Assembly: GCF_016862955.1 (NCBI RefSeq)
Contig: NZ_BONY01000046.1
Location: forward strand, 1-64,000
From: Rhizocola hellebori
GTDB lineage: Bacteria > Actinomycetota > Actinomycetes > Mycobacteriales > Micromonosporaceae
Direction of reading: 5' to 3'
DNA: 64,000 nt
Below are positions 61,806-64,000 of the stretch, piece by piece. The position numbers were made by a program, and so were the translations under genes. Under the pieces are notes generated by a model. It worked only from the letters and a program-made list of their open reading frames with translations. It was not told the origin of the DNA and did not search any database. Position 1 is the first letter of the stretch. Every line of letters starts with the position of its first letter.

Positions 61806-62693
61806 TCAGCCCTTGACGTCGGCAAGCGGGCGTACGCCAGCGAAAAGATCGTCTTCGGGCGCGGTGGTGTCTAGCAGCGACCTCACCAGCTCGTAATCTT
61901 CCGTTGGCCATTTCTTCTGCTGCACGCTAAGCGGCACCCGGAACCACCACCCGTCGGGGTCAATCTGGGTCGCATGGGCGCGAAGCGCATCATCTCGCAG
62001 CTCGAAGAACTCGCCACAGGGCACTCGCGTGGTGATGCGGGCGGATTTGTCCTGGCGGTCGCCCCAGTTTTCCAGCCACTCCCCATAGGGCGACTCCTGC
62101 CCCATCGCGAGCAGCTCCTCGTGCAGCGCGATCACCCGCTCCTTGGTGAAACCCATGTGGTAGTAGAGCTTCAGCGGCTGCCACGGCTGCCCGGCGTCGG
62201 GGTAGCGGTCGGGGTCACCCGCGGCATCGAAGGCCTCGATGCTCACGCGGTGGGTCTGAATGTGATCGGGGTGCGGGTAGCCACCCTCTTCGTCATAGGT
62301 GATGATCACGTGTGGCTTGAACTCGCGGATGAGCTTGACCAGGGGCTCGCTCACCACTTCCAGCGGAAGCGCGGCGAAACAGCCCTCGGGCAGACCGCTG
62401 ATGTCGGCCGGGTCGTAGTTTTCCACCCAGCCCGAGTCGACGAAGCCGAGCCAGGCCTGGTCGACGCCGAGGATCTCGCGGGCCTTGGCCATCTCGGCCT
62501 TCCGGATCTCCGCGATGTTCTCCTTGACCTCGGGGGAATCCATCTTGGGGTTGAGCACGTCGCCACGCTCACCACCCGTGCAGGTCGCGACCAGAACCTG
62601 GACGCCCTCCCGCACGTATCGAGCCATGGTCGCGGCACCCTTGGACGACTCGTCATCCGGATGCGCGTGTACCGCCATGAGCCGCAACTGCAT
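61806..62693 (-). CDS. mca: Mycothiol S-conjugate amidase Mca
   Basis: 295 aa LmbE-like zinc amidase that cleaves mycothiol S-conjugates to mercapturic acids for export, a detoxification step specific to actinobacteria. The zinc motif HAHPDDES, then CTGGERGDVLNP, and HPDHIQTHRVS (third ligand) are all present. The C-terminal region with TTRVPCGEFFELRDDALRAH separates Mca from the MshB deacetylase. ATG 62693 is preceded by GGAGTGGG; the longer frame to 62762 has no support. It is divergent from the DUF4307 gene, the standard neighbourhood. Confidence 0.93.
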   Translation of the reverse strand: MQLRLMAVHAHPDDESSKGAATMARYVREGVQVLVATCTGGERGDVLNPKMDSPEVKENIAEIRKAEMAKAREILGVDQAWLGFVDSGWVENYDPADISGLPEGCFAALPLEVVSEPLVKLIREFKPHVIITYDEEGGYPHPDHIQTHRVSIEAFDAAGDPDRYPDAGQPWQPLKLYYHMGFTKERVIALHEELLAMGQESPYGEWLENWGDRQDKSARITTRVPCGEFFELRDDALRAHATQIDPDGWWFRVPLSVQQKKWPTEDYELVRSLLDTTAPEDDLFAGVRPLADVKG

Positions 62694-62806
62694 AAACCCA
62701 CTCCCGTTTTCGAAGCCACCGCCGCTGAAGATGCTGGATCCAGCGTGCCAAACTGAGAACATTCACTCCCAGTCTTGCCCACACCTATGACAGAGGACGC
62801 CACAGG

Positions 62807-63238
62807 GTGCCTGAGACTCACACCACAACACCCGTCCAGCCGATCATCTTCCCGCCCGGAAGGTACGGACGCCGTCGGGAACACCGCAGCACGTCGCGGT
62901 GGACGGTCGCTATCGCGGCCATCGCCGCGGGCGCGGTTGCTGCGGTAATGGGCTACAGCCTTTTTCTCGCCTACGGCGAGGGCGAATACCGCGCTTCTGT
63001 CACAAGCTTCACAGATGTCACAGACAATCAGGTGGTGGTCACTTTTCTGGTCCGGTTGCCCGAGGGCGGCGCCGCGAGGTGCGTGGTGCGCGCCCGCGAT
63101 GCCTCCGGCGCGGAGACCGGCCGGGAGGAGATTCTGGTCAAGGCCGGCCCGGATCCCGGCCAGACGGAGGCCACCCACCGCCTGCCCACCCGCAGCCGTC
63201 CGGTGACCGGCGAGGTTGAGGGATGTCACCCGGCCTGA
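62807..63238 (+). CDS. DUF4307 membrane protein
   Basis: 143 aa. A cytoplasmic Arg-rich stretch after FPPGRYGRRREHR, one membrane helix (WTVAIAAIAAGAVAAVMGYS), and a ~85-residue external beta domain with two Cys (ARCVVRARD, EGCHPA). DUF4307 proteins sit beside mca throughout actinobacteria and are of unknown function. The GTG at 62807 begins the protein. It is upstream of greA by 83 nt. Confidence 0.85.
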   Translation: MPETHTTTPVQPIIFPPGRYGRRREHRSTSRWTVAIAAIAAGAVAAVMGYSLFLAYGEGEYRASVTSFTDVTDNQVVVTFLVRLPEGGAARCVVRARDASGAETGREEILVKAGPDPGQTEATHRLPTRSRPVTGEVEGCHPA

Positions 63239-63321
63239 TCCGCTGGTAAATTAGTACCTTCGTCCCCAGCTCTCCTTGCGGCTTTCGCGATGAGGGCCGG
63301 CATTAACAGCAGGAGATTTCC

Positions 63322-63813
63322 GTGTCGACGACCGACGATGCCACCTGGCTCTCCCAGGAAGCGTATGACCGCCTTCAGGCTGAACTCGCCGAGCGGGTCG
63401 CGCAGCGTCCGGCCATTGCCGCCGAGATCAATGCCCGGCGCGAGGAAGGCGACCTCAAGGAGAACGGCGGCTATCACGCCGCCCGCGAGGAGCAGGGCAA
63501 GGCCGAAGCGCGCATCCGGTACCTGCAGGAGCTGCTGCGGGTGGCCCAGGTCGGCGAGGCGCCCAGCGGCGACAAGGTGTCCGTGGGCACCGTGGTGACG
63601 ATCCACTTCGACGACGACACCGACGACACCGAGACCTTCCTGCTCGGCTCCCGCGAGATCGCCGCGACCACCGACCTGAAGGTCTACTCGCCCGAGTCCG
63701 CGCTCGGCCAGGCCATCATGGGCACGCGCAAGGGCCAGACCGTCACCTACACCGCGCCCAGCGGCACGGAGATCAAGGTGACGATCCTCTCCTTCGAGGC
63801 GTTCACGAGCTGA
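63322..63813 (+). CDS. greA: Transcription elongation factor GreA
   Basis: 163 aa. The N-terminal coiled-coil finger with INARREEGDLKENGGYH carries the acidic tip residues (Asp and Glu in the EEGDLKEN turn) that stimulate RNA cleavage in backtracked RNA polymerase. The C-terminal FKBP-like domain includes SVGTVVTIHF, SPESALGQAIMGTRKGQTV and a VTILSFE end. The length is normal. GTG 63322 is used. It converges on the ilvA end. Confidence 0.94.
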   Translation: MSTTDDATWLSQEAYDRLQAELAERVAQRPAIAAEINARREEGDLKENGGYHAAREEQGKAEARIRYLQELLRVAQVGEAPSGDKVSVGTVVTIHFDDDTDDTETFLLGSREIAATTDLKVYSPESALGQAIMGTRKGQTVTYTAPSGTEIKVTILSFEAFTS

Positions 63814-63817
63814 TCGC

Positions 63818-64000
63818 TCAGTCGTGGTCGGTGATCACCGCGTACCCGGCCGCGCGCAGGGCGCTGATCAGACGATCCGAGTGCTCGGCCCCGCGGGTCT
63901 CCACCGACAGCACCACCTCCACCTCGCCCAGGCGCAGGCGGGGGTCGTTGCGCTGATGGATCACGTCGTCCACGTTGGCTCGCTGATCGCCGATGAGCGA
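63818..64000 (-). CDS. ilvA: Threonine ammonia-lyase C-terminal (ACT) end, partial
   Basis: The last 60 codons of a gene that runs out of the window at 64000; the stop is TGA on the minus strand at 63820-63818. The translation starts GDQRANVDDVIHQRNDPRL and contains EVEVVLSVETRGAEH and LRAAGYAVITD. This is the C-terminal ACT-like regulatory domain of the threonine dehydratase found opposite greA in many actinobacteria. Symbol assignment rests on this short stretch and on position. Confidence 0.72.
   Translation of the reverse strand, partial: SLIGDQRANVDDVIHQRNDPRLRLGEVEVVLSVETRGAEHSDRLISALRAAGYAVITDHD

Overview
The window is high-GC, densely coded DNA from an actinomycete. Mycothiol S-conjugate amidase (mca) beside a DUF4307 gene, greA and an ilvA end is a typical actinobacterial neighbourhood. 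An F420-dependent LLM oxidoreductase, WXG100-type secretion substrates, STAND/SARP regulators and many GTG/TTG starts agree with this. The genus cannot be fixed from the sequence. No rRNA, tRNA, CRISPR array, insertion sequence or prophage was recognised, and no gap over 300 bp lies between genes.

Layout. 0-11.8 kb: a giant zinc-ribbon membrane protein, purE and purK, an asparagine-synthase-like protein fused to an F420-0:gamma-glutamyl-ligase-like domain, a DUF255/YyaL protein and a Tat-type propeller protein. 12-24 kb: two STAND regulators (XRE-NB-ARC-TPR and SARP/BTAD-NB-ARC-TPR), each divergent from a small secreted protein. Between them lies a WXG-type toxin locus whose EEP nuclease domain is split over two convergent genes on opposite strands, followed by an immunity-like gene and a substrate-binding/VWA membrane protein. 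24-30 kb: an MGH1-type glycosidase, an FGLLP-motif membrane protein, a small membrane protein and an LLM oxidoreductase.

30.4-39.6 kb is a compact unidirectional cluster that reads as an undescribed RiPP (ribosomally made, modified peptide) pathway. It holds a 36-residue precursor-like peptide, a hairpin, two different SagB-type flavin dehydrogenases, an S9 peptidase, a MATE exporter, a methyltransferase, a flavin reductase, and two paralogous TPR proteins of unknown function. No YcaO, E1-like, LanB/LanM or radical SAM enzyme is visible.

39.6-64 kb: an eCIS-core (DUF4157) putative effector, a Fic protein behind a perfect palindrome, a DUF4956-VTC-carbohydrate-binding lipoprotein operon, a two-component system, a phosphodiester glycosidase, a GT2-GtrA fusion, small enzymes, an M50 protease, and a second toxin module (WXG-like partner, DUF6973 toxin, lipoprotein). 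It ends with folD, MOSC, a GGDEF-EAL protein, and the conserved mca-DUF4307-greA-ilvA block.

The two strongest candidates for new biology are the flippable split-nuclease toxin locus (15.3-17.7 kb) and the YcaO-less double-SagB RiPP-like cluster (30.4-39.6 kb).
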